DNA of 64,000 nt. Source: Simmondsia chinensis (lineage: Eukaryota; Streptophyta; Magnoliopsida; Caryophyllales; Simmondsiaceae). Positions within the stretch are counted from its first letter, which is position 1, and every line of letters starts with the position of its first letter. The position numbers and the translations under genes are program-made. Below are positions 9,905 to 20,130 of the stretch, in pieces. The stretch lies in contig JAGTTD010000010.1 of assembly GCA_018398585.1 (NCBI GenBank), positions 22,019,739-22,083,738 of the forward strand. Direction: 5' to 3'. Under the pieces are notes generated by a model. That model was not told the origin of the DNA and did no database searches. It was given only the letters and a program-made list of their open reading frames with translations.

Positions 9905-10450
9905 GTGATAGCCATGGTTAAGCAAAAGCGAAAAGAAATCAATGACCTAACCTCAGTAAGGGGCGAAAGCAAGATGAAAAGGTGCCAACCCCTTGTCGAC
10001 CTCACCAATGTTAGGACCCCGCTCGAGGACCCAGTGGTCATCACCACGGAGATTAGTAGCTTCTGCATTCGAAGAGTCCTGGTGGATCAAGGAAGTTTAG
10101 TCAATATCCTTTTTCTCTATTGCCTCGAAAAAATGGGAATCTCACACCAGGAACTGGGGCCCGTGATAGGAGCCCTCGTTGGTTTCTCCGGAGAAATCAT
10201 TAACCCACTAGGGACCATAAGTCTCTACGTCCTTTTAAGAGATGAAAGCCGGGTGCTTACGTTCAGAGCCGAATTCCAAGTGGTTGCGGCACACTCGACA
10301 TTTAACGCTATCCTAGGACGACCTGTGTTAAATTCATTAAAAGCGGCAGTGTCCTCCTACCACCTAGCTATGAAATTCAAAACAGACAAAGGGAATATCA
10401 TAACCATCAGGGGATGCCAACAAACAGCCCACAGCTGTTGCTACGCTTAA
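9905..10450 (+). pseudogene. Protease region of the Tat element
   Basis: An open frame of 181 codons contains RVLVDQGSLVNILF, where D-Q-G-S stands in the place of the usual aspartyl protease D-S/T/G-G-S triad. It also has NAILGRPVLNSLKA, the C-terminal conserved part of retropepsin-like domains. The enzyme would cleave the polyprotein. It directly follows gag in another frame. The frame is intact, but the neighbouring domains are not. Confidence 0.8.
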
Positions 10451-10559
10451 GATAAGACGTAGTAAAAACGGAAGATGGAGAAGAAGGTAAGCATGATTCT
10501 AAAGACACCATTGATGCCGAACTTGAACCCAGGAGGACAGTCCGAATTGGGGCACAAAT

Positions 10560-11250
10560 AAACCCTGAGGTGCAAGATCAAATCTTGCTGGTGCTCCGAC
10601 AATACCGAGAAGCCTTGGCATACTTGGTGGATGAAATGCCTGGAATAAGCAAAGAGATAATTTGCCACCACCTAAATGTCCAACCTGAATGAAAACCGAT
10701 AAAGCAAAAAAAGTGCAACTTCTGCGTAGAATGAAACCGAGCTATAAGGGAAGAAACTACGAAATTGCTCAAGGCAAACTTCATACGAGAAGTGTTATAC
10801 CTCGAATGGCTAGCCAATGTGGTCCTGGTGAAAAAGAAAAATGGTAGTTGGTGAATGTGCATTGACTTCACTGACCTAAACAAGGCCTGCCCCGAAGACT
10901 CTTACCCTTTGCCCAAGATAGATCAACTAGTTGATTCTACAGCCGGAAATGAACTATTTAACTTCCTAGATGCATTCTAATGGTACCAAATCGCGATGAA
11001 CTCGGAGGATGAAGAGAAAACCTGCGTCATCACCCACGAGGGAACGTACTATTTCTGGGTCATGCCGTTCGAGTAAAAAAACGCCGGAGCCACGTACCCA
11101 CAATTAGTAAATAATATATTTCGACAATAGATAGGGACGAATTTGGAAGTTTACGTTGATGACATGATAGTAAAAACCAAGAAAGCCTTAAACCACGTTG
11201 ACAACCCGAGGGAGACCTTAGAGACGCTTCGAATTCCTGGGATGCAATTA
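10560..11250 (+). pseudogene. Reverse transcriptase of the Tat element
   Basis: Recognisable blocks in order are VDEMPGISKEI (near 10629), IREVLYLEWLANVVLVKKKNG (near 10784), CIDFTDLNKACPEDSYPLPK (10858 onward), and the catalytic YVDDMIVK at 11152-11175. At least five in-frame stops lie between 10690 and 11130. RT copies the element RNA into DNA. YVDD followed by MIVK is usual in Tat. Confidence 0.88.
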
Positions 11251-11489
11251 AACCCCAAACAAGTGCATCTTTGCAGTTCTGGAAGGAAAATTCCTAGGCT
11301 TTATAGTAAGCTCGAGAGAGATAGAAGCCAATCCTTCCAAAGTGAACACAATCTTGAGAATGGATACCCCAAAGATGTCGAAAGATATCCAAAAGCTGAC
11401 AGGTTGCCTAACCGCACTCACTAGGTTCATTAGCCGCCTAGCAGATCGGTCTCTCACTTTCTTCAAGATCTTGTGCGGCAGAGAGGGCT

Positions 11490-11935
11490 TCAAGTAGAAT
11501 GAAACTTACAAACAAGCCTTCCAAGAACTCAAAGAACACCTAGCAAAACTCCCCATCGTATAAAAACCAGCCATTGCAGAAGAATTGATCCTTTACATAG
11601 CAGCATCGGACGACACAGTAAGAGCCGTATTGGTGTCTGAGAAGGGAAACAACCAGGAACTGGTCTACTTTGTAAGTCAAATATTGCGAGATGCAGAGAG
11701 AAGATACCCCCGCATCCAAAAGCTCGCCTGCGCCATCGTCATGGCCGCCAGGAAACTTCATCTCTACTTCCAGGTGCATCGAATCCGGATACAAACCCCT
11801 TCAAAAATTGCTTTAGCGGCTGGAATGCTCGAGAAGAATACTGGTTTGGGCAGTCGAACTATCAGAGCACGATATTCAGCTCGAGTTAAGAACAATAATC
11901 AAGGCACAGGCATTGGCTGATTTCCTAGCCAAATG
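11490..11935 (+). pseudogene. First RNase H domain (Tat)
   Basis: Translated blocks include ILYIAASDDTVRAVLV, ELVYFVSQILRDAERRYP and KLACAIVMAARKLHLYFQ, the order seen in the RT-linked RNase H of gypsy elements. The frame is open from 11585 to about 11800 and then shifts. The domain would degrade the RNA strand of the hybrid. Confidence 0.8.
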
Positions 11936-11989
11936 TTCATTAGCTAACAATGCACCAACCGTAGATTTAGGAGACACCCCAGGGAGTCC

Positions 11990-12420
11990 TGAAGATTATA
12001 CGTCGACGGATCCTCCAATAATCAAGGAAGCGGGATAGGGATCTTACTCATCTCATCCACGGGTCAGCATTTCTCATATGCCATATGATTGAAATTCAGG
12101 ACTAGCAACAACGAGGCCAAATACGAGGCACTCTTCCATAGACTAAGAGTAGGGCAAAGAGCAGGAGCCCAGCAGATTGAGGTGTTCAGTAATTCCTAGT
12201 TGGTCAAATCTAGGGAATCTATAGATTACGAAGTACTACCATGATAGAATATTTAAAGGTTGTGAACGAAGCAATAAGAGCCTTTTCCCACTTCAAGATT
12301 CATCTCGTACCACGAGCAGAAAACATTAGAGCAGAAGAGCTAAGACAAATAGCTAATTCGGGACTGAGAGAGAGGCATCGAGACTCCACCATCCAAGTCG
12401 AGGAGGTCGAAACTTTGTTT
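11990..12420 (+). pseudogene. Second, archaeal-type RNase H domain (Tat)
   Basis: VDGSSNNQGSGIGILLIS starts at 12002, followed by SNNEAKYEALFHRL and EVFSNS-stop-LV, then FKIHLVPRAENIRAEEL near 12291. D...E...D catalytic positions are visible as VDG, NEAKYE and a degenerate SNS where S-D-S is expected. A second RNase H of this sort next to integrase is a hallmark of Tat-clade elements. There are at least two stops and a frame break near 12240. Confidence 0.85.
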
Positions 12421-12479
12421 AGGAACCCGCCACCCTCCTCTCTCTCAGAAAAAAGTTGCGCAAGTACAGGCCGTAGATG

Positions 12480-13118
12480 ACTGGCGGCACCCCATGATAG
12501 AGTCTAAAAATATTAGAACCCTCCCTAGCAACCAAATAGAGGCGAAACTGGTTTAGAGATGAGCTCCCTAGTTTGTGTTAATCGACGAGGACCTATACAG
12601 GAGATCCTTCGTACATCCTTTGTTAAAATGTGTAGGCAAAGAAGAGGGGGAATACGTCCTGCGCGAGATTCGTGAGGCATCTGCGTACAACACCTCGGAA
12701 GTCGAGCACTGGCTTACAAAGCTTTACGATTCGGATACTACTGGCCTGCCATGAAAAAGGATGCCCAAAGCCTTGTGCAAACATGCCTCAGTAATCCATA
12801 CTCCCGTGTCCTTGCTTTAACCCATCCTCAGCCTAATCCCATTCGAGCAATGGGGGTTGGACATCTTGGGGCCATACCCTAAGGCGACCGGACAAACAAA
12901 GTACATCATCGTGGCCATAGACTATTTCAGCAAATAGTTAGAGGCTAAACGCATTGCCCAAAATACCTATTGCACTGTCCAGCACTTCCTATGGAAAGGA
13001 ATCATCACCCGATTTGGAATCCTGTTAACTCTGGTTACCAATAATGGTACCCAGTTTCGCTCACAAAGATTCCAAGACTACTGTGAGAATCATAATAAAC
13101 TACGCTTTGGTGGCACAC
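12480..13118 (+). pseudogene. Integrase of the Tat element, N-terminal part
   Basis: EQWGLDILGPYPKATGQTKY near 12847 gives the first catalytic Asp, and TNNGTQFRSQRFQ near 13037 has Asn where the second Asp belongs. The zinc-finger part upstream is badly decayed. At HNKLRFGGT the frame is cut by the insertion starting at 13119. The rest of the domain resumes at 17395. Confidence 0.85.
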
Positions 13119-13605
13119 TGTTACGCTCGGGCTTGAACCTCGAACGTAAACTAATATAATTTTGGATAGTTCGAGAATTTGAGATGAGAAAGAAGGGAAA
13201 TTAGATGAGAAATAGAGAAATTAGAGTTAGATGAGAGAAAGAAGGGAAAGGGGATGAGAAGATAGAGTTTTAATCTCAAATGAGATTGGTGTTTGGTAAT
13301 TTTCATTGAATAATTCTGAACATTACATCCATCACTTATTTATAGCAATCTAATACATGAACCTAGACTTATTCCACTAACCAACTTAGAAGCATCTAGA
13401 ATTTAAGCTAACTAACATTTAAATCCTAATTATTGGTGCCAAAACCAGAACTAACAGCAGCAGTAACGTGCAGCAGCAGCACACCAGTAGACCAGCAAAT
13501 ATGCAGAACAACAGCAGCAATGTTTTAACAGAATTTTAACCTTTAACCGATTTTCCCGCCATTTAGCCAATTTAAACCCATGCCTCGGATTCTCGGTTTG
13601 TAACA
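13119..13605 (-). repeat. 3' LTR of the pol-less element
   Basis: TGTTACGCTCGG to GGTTTGTAACA, 487 bases. On the minus strand a TATA box (CTATAAATAAG) lies near 13336-13346. CAGCAG-rich words near 13457-13520 are shared with the other LTR. The polypurine tract is just outside at 13606. Confidence 0.92.
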
Positions 13606-13622
13606 TTCCCTTCCCCTTGAAA
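13606..13622 (-). other. Polypurine tract of the pol-less element
   Basis: On the minus strand a purine run reading TCAAGGGGAAGGGAA directly precedes the 3' LTR. The identical tract is next to the LTR of the related element at 62628-62642. Confidence 0.8.
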
Positions 13623-14297
13623 ACATTCTTGTCCTCAAGAATGAAAGAGAATGAGACTTGGAAATCACTTATTGATGTAGAGATAAAAATTGAAGTTGAT
13701 GGGGATGAACTTCAAGCTGGACTATGTAATGGAGCTAATGAGAACTTGTTGCTGCGGTATAGCTTGGTGAACAGCTCACAAATATCCTCCCAATAGCATA
13801 GCTTCATGATAGAGACCATATTAATCAAAACTCCACTCAAGAAAGGAAGTAGATCATGCCAACCTTGCCGATCGGCATGCAGTGCCTTACTCCTGCTCTA
13901 AGTTCATAACCATTCTCCCAACACAAGAGATCTTGCAAAGCATTCAAGATAACAATGTTTTGGACCTGAGTCAGCATAACAACATTCCCAAAGGTGAACT
14001 TAAGCATACTTTGATTTGTATTAAATGACACTTCACTCGTGCAGACATGAAGGAACTGATGCATTGAACTACTGAACGTATTGCAACTGTAATGAGCCCA
14101 CGATGCACTGACTTTGTAATGCAGCAGGTACTTGAGGTCTGTATTGATCAACCACATACCAACAACACACGAACCACTCTTTTTGTTGCACTTTACACAG
14201 CCCCAAAGCTAGTCTTGCCCCTAAAAGTTCCAACATGCAACAACCATTCTGTAGTTCAGCTTATGTAATGTTGCACAAGGGACTTGGTAGGTTATTA

Positions 14298-15800
14298 ACC
14301 ACACAAAATGCATATGAAGTCCTTTAACACCTCGGGAGGCCCTCCAAATGCAAGCCAAGAGAACCAAATATCGAGTTTAGCTTAAAAACATTCCAAAACG
14401 CAGCTCCAACAACCGTATCCCTCGATCATGGAAGCAACACACATACTAAATTGTTTCATCTTGGATCTTATCCAAAATTTGTATAGCTCACACAACCACA
14501 TATTAAACCAACTCATTACATGCTTAACATATTCTTGATTGCTTTCCAAATGCCCCAAAATCGTTGCAGAAACCAGTAATGCAGTAGTGCTAATCTGAAG
14601 CGATTCATAATAACGTATTGCAGCTCGAGTGCAATTTTTCAGCAAGAATTCGACTCCTCTCAGATTCGTATAGTCTTGAGAGACTTCTCCCGGATCAGGA
14701 AGCAACTTATCATAGGAGCTTGCACTTGCATAAGTCACAACTCCACTCACACAAAGGAATAAATCATTTTGATCTAGCCGATCAGCATGCCGAAAATGCA
14801 TATCAGCTTTTAGAATTGAATCTGGAGGACTAACACCATCAGTTTAAAGGTGCACTTGAGGATTAACAGTGACAAGCATGGCCAATGTCGTCTTTTCCTT
14901 CATAAGATCATAAGACTTGTTCAAATATACCTCATTTGAAAGCTCATGAGGTCGCACAGCAACTTCTAGAATGTGATGTTGAGACATGCCTCCATCTGAT
15001 TGAAGAGGGACTTGCCAAGGGACAATACGTAACAAATGTGGAGATGTTTTCAATGATATTTCAGCAATGGCGTTAAGTTTTCCCGTTGGAGTCTTAGATT
15101 CTACTGCAACTACTTCTTGTATTCCTGCATACATATCAGTAAGAGCAGCCTCTTAAGTTAATTCCTGTTGATCATCAAGCATACTAGGTTGAGCCACACC
15201 CACACGCTTCAATTTTGGCTTGGACAACTTCTTTTTACCCACAACATCTCCCAATGCTTCACTTAGACGATTTCTCTTTGACTTACGCTTTGCTTTCTTA
15301 ATCATTGCTTGGACATGAGAATCATATTCCCAATTCGAATGCACGTAATATTGTACCTCAACATCGTCAATAGACTCCAACTCTCGCATAGAGTCTTCAT
15401 AAGAGACATCTAGTTCAAACTCAGGCTCTTCTAGCTTGTGTTCTTCAATTTCGGCATTGTCATGGTCGAGTTCATCTTCAACAACAACAGATTGTACCTC
15501 CTCTTTTTGCTCAACAACGAACTATTGCGGTAGAACCACTACCGTAGGTGGAACTATCTGGCTAGAAGGCTCAATTTGTTGCACCCGAACTTCTTTATTC
15601 ACATCCTCACCCAACAGCTTCTTCAACATTTGTTGAATACTGTCAAGCCGGCGGTTATACTCGATTTTATGTTCAATAAGCTCAGCATTCCTCTGCTCAA
15701 CTTTGACACAAAACTCCAGGAACTGATCGTTAAGGGAACACTGAGGTTTGATTGTAACATTTGCGCAAACTTACGATCGTGTCATAAATTCATCAGCCAT
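14298..15800 (-). pseudogene. Unidentified ORF in the pol-less LTR element
   Basis: One minus-strand frame starts at ATG 15800 (MADEFMTRS) and runs about 500 codons. It is broken only by five stops (near 15774, 15525, 15153, 14844, 14382). The first 130 codons are charged and helix-prone (NDQFLEFCVKVEQRNAELIE), resembling the coiled-coil start of gypsy gag. An acidic stretch follows, then a Lys/Arg-rich stretch (KKAKRKSKRNRLSE, near 15300). The C-terminal half is unlike gag, RT or integrase and contains GHLESNQEYVKHVMSWF, YKFWIRSKMK and WLAFGGPPEVLKDF. The C-terminal half is conserved in the element at 62099-64000. Function unknown; a structural or accessory protein is possible. Confidence 0.6.
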
Positions 15801-16878
15801 ATTTGCAATGAATAACAGCTTCGATCGGAATCGGGACAGTTGCAGAGTACAATTCGAAATTCGCAGAAATGTAAACTCATTTTGCAACCCTTCAACAATA
15901 GATTGCTTAATAAAATTCTACTCCTTAGTTCGCACAAACACCCACTTGCTATCGGTTCTATGCTCGTCAATGATTATAATCCCTAACTGGTAAATTTCGA
16001 ACAGAACACCAACAAACCCTAACCTCACACGACTTCTGACAGTAATGACTAGTCGAGTAATTCGACTCACACTTCTGAATTAGGCTCGACTCTAACTCAA
16101 AATCAAGTTCTTAACACAACACTTAAGAGATCTCAACGAACGAAATCGGATTTCAACCCTTTCGCTTCCTATCAGATTATCGCCTCTGTTGAAAAATTTT
16201 TGCCTAAGCAAAATCTCGACTCAATAACACGTAATTCTCAAAGTTCACTGTAGATTCTGATGAATTCTCACTACTCTTATGCTCAGCAACACAAATTCGA
16301 CATCATAATCCAACAGCAACTTCATTCCTCATTGAAATGCAACTTGAAGATCAGTAAAGCATTACCTCAATCTTCCACTTCTGAATTGCAAAACCTGATT
16401 AAGCCTCAATTCAGGTGATTTTCTGCTATTTGGATGAAGATCACGTGCAATGTGGATCAATTAGCTCAGTTTAAACTTTTTTTTCCAACCGATCAGCTGG
16501 ATGATCGATCAAATTCGCTAAGTATCAACTTCAGCAATGCAACTGACTTCATTTCTCCACTTCTGCAGCAAAATGCTTGATCGATGCTATTGAATTTTGT
16601 TCTGAATAAGCTTGATGTTGATTGTCCTCAACAATTACTAATAAATGGAGCTTACTTCAATGTAATTTGATCACTTAAATTCCCAACCAAAGCAATTTTC
16701 CCCAGGCTTGCAGTAAATGATGCAGTACGCGTCAAAACTCCTCAAAAATCAGATTTGAATTTCGTATCACCAATTTGAACTAAATTTGTAACACAATTGT
16801 TTTTGTTGATTAATTGCAATACAATTAATCGTATTTTGTAATTTTTTCGGATATGAGCTCGATTCGGAAGCCAAACGA

Positions 16879-16893
16879 GGCTCTGATACCAAT
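16879..16893 (-). other. Primer-binding site of the pol-less element
   Basis: On the minus strand ATTGGTATCAGAGCC lies immediately inside the 5' LTR. TGGTATCAGAGC is the usual plant retrotransposon match to initiator tRNA-Met. It fixes the orientation of the element. Confidence 0.9.
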
Positions 16894-17389
16894 TATTACG
16901 CTCGGGCTTGAACCTCGAACGTAAACTAATATAATTTTGGATAGTTTGAGAATTTGAGATGAGAAAGAAGGAAAATTAGATGAGAAATAGAGAAATTAGA
17001 GTTAGATGAGAGAATGAAGGGAAAGGGGATGAGAAGATAGAGTTTTAATCTCAAATGAGATTGGTGTTTGGTAATTTTCATTGAATAATTCTGAACATTA
17101 CATCCATCACTTATTTATAGCAATCTAATACATGAACCTAGACTTATTCCACTAAACAACTTAGAAGCATCTAGAATTTAAGCTAACTAACATTTAAATC
17201 CTAATTATTGGCGCCAAAACTAGAACTAACCGCAGCAGTAGCGTGCAGCAGCAGCACACCGGCAGACCAGCAAATATGCAGAACAACAGCAGCAGCGTTT
17301 TAACATAATTAACAGAATTTTAACCTTTAACCGATTTTCCCGCCATTTAGCCAATTTAAACCCATGCCTCGGATTCTCGGTTTGTAACA
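16894..17389 (-). repeat. 5' LTR of the pol-less element
   Basis: Its outer end reads TTTGTAACA at 17389 and its inner end TATTACGCTCGG, where TG has become TA. It carries an extra 9 bases (CATAATTAA region near 17308) relative to 13119-13605. Otherwise it is almost identical. Confidence 0.92.
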
Positions 17390-17394
17390 CACAC

Positions 17395-18030
17395 CCGCAA
17401 AGCAATGGTTTGGCAGAATCCACCAACAAACATATCCTCTCAGGACTAAAGCGTCGGCTTGACCAAGCCTTGAGGAACTGGGCCGAGGAGCTCCCCAGTG
17501 TATCATGGGCTTATAGAATGATGATATGAAATGCCACAGGAGAAACCCAAGACAACCTGGTGTACGGAAAAGCAATAGTACTACAAGTAGAGGTGGGAGT
17601 GCCCAGTCTTCGAATATGGGGTTATGATCGGGAACGCAATGAAGAGGCATTGAGACAATCGCTGGATGAAATAGAAGAAACCCTAGAAAATGCATTGGTT
17701 AGGATGGTCACCCAAAAACAAAGAATGGCAAAATACTTTAATTCCAAGGTAAAAAAAAAAAACAGGGATTTCTAAGAGGGAGAATTAGTGCTAAAACGAA
17801 AGGAGGCCTTGGGACATCACTACGACAAGCTATCTGCCAATTGGGAAGGACCCTATAGGGTCTCCCCGACTACTAGGAAAGGAGCCTACCATTTACAACA
17901 GTTGGATGGAACCCCAATCCCAAGGACATGGAATATTTTAAATTTAAGAAGTACTATGTATAAGACATTGGAAGAATATAAACTCGTTCTACATTTTGCG
18001 AGAACTTTCTCCCCTTTTAAGTATGAAAAG
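17395..18030 (+). pseudogene. Integrase of the Tat element, C-terminal part
   Basis: HPQSNGLAESTNKHILSGLK (17395 onward) contains the catalytic Glu. WAEELPSVSWAYR follows, then the C-terminal integrase part GELVLKRKEALGHHYDKL and NWEGPYRV near 17841. Stops occur near 17528 and 17773. It joins the half ending at 13113 once the insertion is removed. Confidence 0.88.
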
Positions 18031-18044
18031 AAAGATTTATGGAG

Positions 18045-18912
18045 CGGGCGAATTACATCAAGCCGTAACCCCTTCCGAGGCAGGTGAAATACGTTTAGCC
18101 ATAAGCCCTTCAGAGGCGGGCAAATTACGTCAAGCCGTAAGCCCTTCCGAGACGGGCGAAATACGTTGAGCCGTAAGCCCTTTCCACGCGGGCGAATTAC
18201 GTCAAGCCGTAAGCCCTTCCGAGGTGGGCGAATTACGTCAAGCCGTAAGCCCTTTCGAGGTGGGTGAATTACGTGTTACCGTAAGCCCTTCCGAGGCTGG
18301 CGAATTACTCCAAGCCGTAAGCCATTCCGAGGCGGGGGAATTACGTCAAGCCGTAAGCTGTTCTAAGGCGGGCAAATTACGTCAAGCTGTAAGCCCTTTC
18401 GAGGCGGACGAATTATGTCAAGCCATAAGCCCTTCCAAGGCCGGAAAACACGTTAAGCCGTAAGCCCTTTCGAGGAGGGAGAATCATGTTAAGCCGTAAG
18501 CCCTTCCGAGGAAAGCGAAATACGTTCAGCCGTAAGCCCTTCTGAGGTGGGCAAACACGTCAAGCCGTAAGCCCTCCCAAGGCAGGCGAATTATGTTTAG
18601 CCGTAAGCCCTCCCAAGGCAGGCGAATTACGTTTAGCCATAAGCCCTTCCGAGGTGAGCGAATCACATTAAGCCATAAGCCCTTCCGAGGCAAACGAAAT
18701 AAATTTAGCCGTAAGCGTTTCCGAGGCGAGCAAACACGTCAAGCCATAAGCCTTCCCGAGACCGGCGAATTACATTTAGCCGTAAGCCCTTCAGAAGCTG
18801 GCAAACACGTTAAGCCGTAAGACCTTCCAAGGCAGGTGAATCACATTAAGCCATAAGCCCTTCAGAGGCAGGCGAAATACGCTCAGCCGTAAGCCCTTCC
18901 AAGGTAGGTGAA
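18045..18912 (+). repeat. 36-bp minisatellite in the Tat 3' region, about 24 copies
   Basis: The unit is 36 bases, with words GCCGTAAGCCCTTCCGAG and GCGGGCGAATTACGTCAA, repeated head to tail with substitutions. Since 36 is a multiple of three, frames stay open over parts of the array and read as a 12-residue repeat (SEAGELRQAVSP). The array begins just after integrase. Tat elements are known to carry variable tandem repeats in this region. Spacing shows no unique spacers, so it is not a CRISPR array. Confidence 0.95.
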
Positions 18913-19170
18913 ACACCATCATCTTTTCCAAAATAATAAAACCAAACATACAATAAAAGAAAATAAAAACAAGCCACAAATAAATCCTCAAATCACCAAA
19001 ACAACAATTAGACACAAAAAAGACATAATTAACTTCATCACAAAGCATTGTTTACCAAAATACAAAAAAAGGGAGAACGAGAATAATGCACCAAAAATGC
19101 CTAAAAAAATCCCCAAACAAAAGAAACATTACAATAGGAGCAACAAAAAGCAAGAACGGATCCATTGCTA
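18913..19170. other. A-rich spacer in the Tat 3' region
   Basis: The plus strand is A-rich (AAAATAATAAAACC, AAAAGGGAGAACGA and similar) with no repeat or frame of note. It separates the minisatellite from the end of the antisense ORF, and may be the 3' UTR of the antisense transcript. Confidence 0.35.
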
Positions 19171-20125
19171 CTACTTGTGGGCAGGGTGAGTGGCATGAGA
19201 CGAACTGGCTGCACTGAGCCTCCCCTCCTTTGCGTCATTCAAAACGGACTGACAGACTCCTTGAAGAAAAGAAACTCCGAGGTGGTGGTCCAAATGCTTC
19301 GCCTTCTTCATAGCAAGGCCAACCCCGGTGTCAAAGACTTTCCAATACTGGTTCCGAAATTCAGCACCCCACTTGAACTCTTAGACAGAACGTGAAGCTT
19401 GCTCTGGAATAGTCGAGGCAAGGGCGTCTAAGTGAGATATCCGGGCATCTCGTGTCAAAGCAAGGGACTCCAACTCAGACACGCGAGCTTCCTGCGCCAC
19501 GACAAGGGACTTCAGCTCAGACACTTGAGCAGCTCGTGCCGAGATGAAAACCTCTAGCTCAGAAACCCGAGCACTTTGCGACAAAACAAGAGACTCCAAC
19601 TTGGAAATATGAGTATTTTGTGCTGCAATATGGTAACCATGCTCCAAGGAAACAAGGCTTGATCGGGATAGCTGCAACTTGAGCTCATCATTCAATCAAT
19701 GTATTTCCCCCAACTCCCGATAGCATTGCGTCTAGCGGAGATACACATACGCTGAATGAGCAAAAAACCTGCCATGAAGATGCACACAATGCAGCAAGAT
19801 TAGCCGAAGGAATACTTCCCGACTATGCAAACCAAGAAATATCATAATAAACACATTCAAAGGTTACCTGTGATAGGTGGACAGTTGCATTCTCTGGAGA
19901 GACCTCATCAAGATAAGCAGAGTCATTCGGGAAAAGATGATAGGCACACATCTCCTAACAAGAATTCACGTTATCCGTAAAGGAAAAATGATAATTAATT
20001 GCCGGGGTACTGACCCTCGCTGGAATCGAGAAATATGAGCCAAAACCTTCCACTGCTACGAAGGAACCTGCCACATCCAACTTCTTCCCCTTCCTAGCCT
20101 TCAGAGAAAGAACCCTTCCTTGATA
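19171..20125 (-). pseudogene. Antisense ORF of the Tat element, C-terminal part
   Basis: The minus-strand coding traces end at TAG 19173-19171. The stretch 19695-19381 is a coiled coil built of 14-residue repeats (RVSELESLALTRDA, QVSELKSLVVAQEA and similar), followed after one stop by WKVFDTGVGLAMKKAKHLDH. Upstream near 19900-20080 reads AVEGFGSYFSIPARVSTP and ENATVHLSQ followed by GTAACC, a likely splice donor. Coiled-coil C-termini are known for Tat antisense ORFs. The N-terminal part is at 31411-33119, across the Athila insertion. Confidence 0.75.
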
Positions 20126-20130
20126 TAGGG

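Larger units (their letters stand above)
13119..17389 (-). mobile_element. Pol-less LTR retroelement with a long unidentified ORF
   Basis: LTRs lie at 13119-13605 and 16894-17389, with a perfect 5-base target duplication CACAC (13114-13118 and 17390-17394). Orientation is minus: a primer-binding site for initiator tRNA-Met adjoins the right LTR and a polypurine tract the left. The 3.3-kb interior has no RT, RNase H or integrase. It holds instead a minus-strand frame of about 500 codons with five stops (15800 to about 14298). The LTRs are nearly identical apart from a 9-bp difference, so insertion is fairly recent. A relative starts at 62099. It would depend on enzymes of another element. Confidence 0.9.

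Noticed and set aside
18045..18912. Regularly spaced 36-bp repeats suggesting a CRISPR array
   Set aside because: The repeats are head to tail with no unique spacers, the units vary, and the context is a plant retrotransposon.
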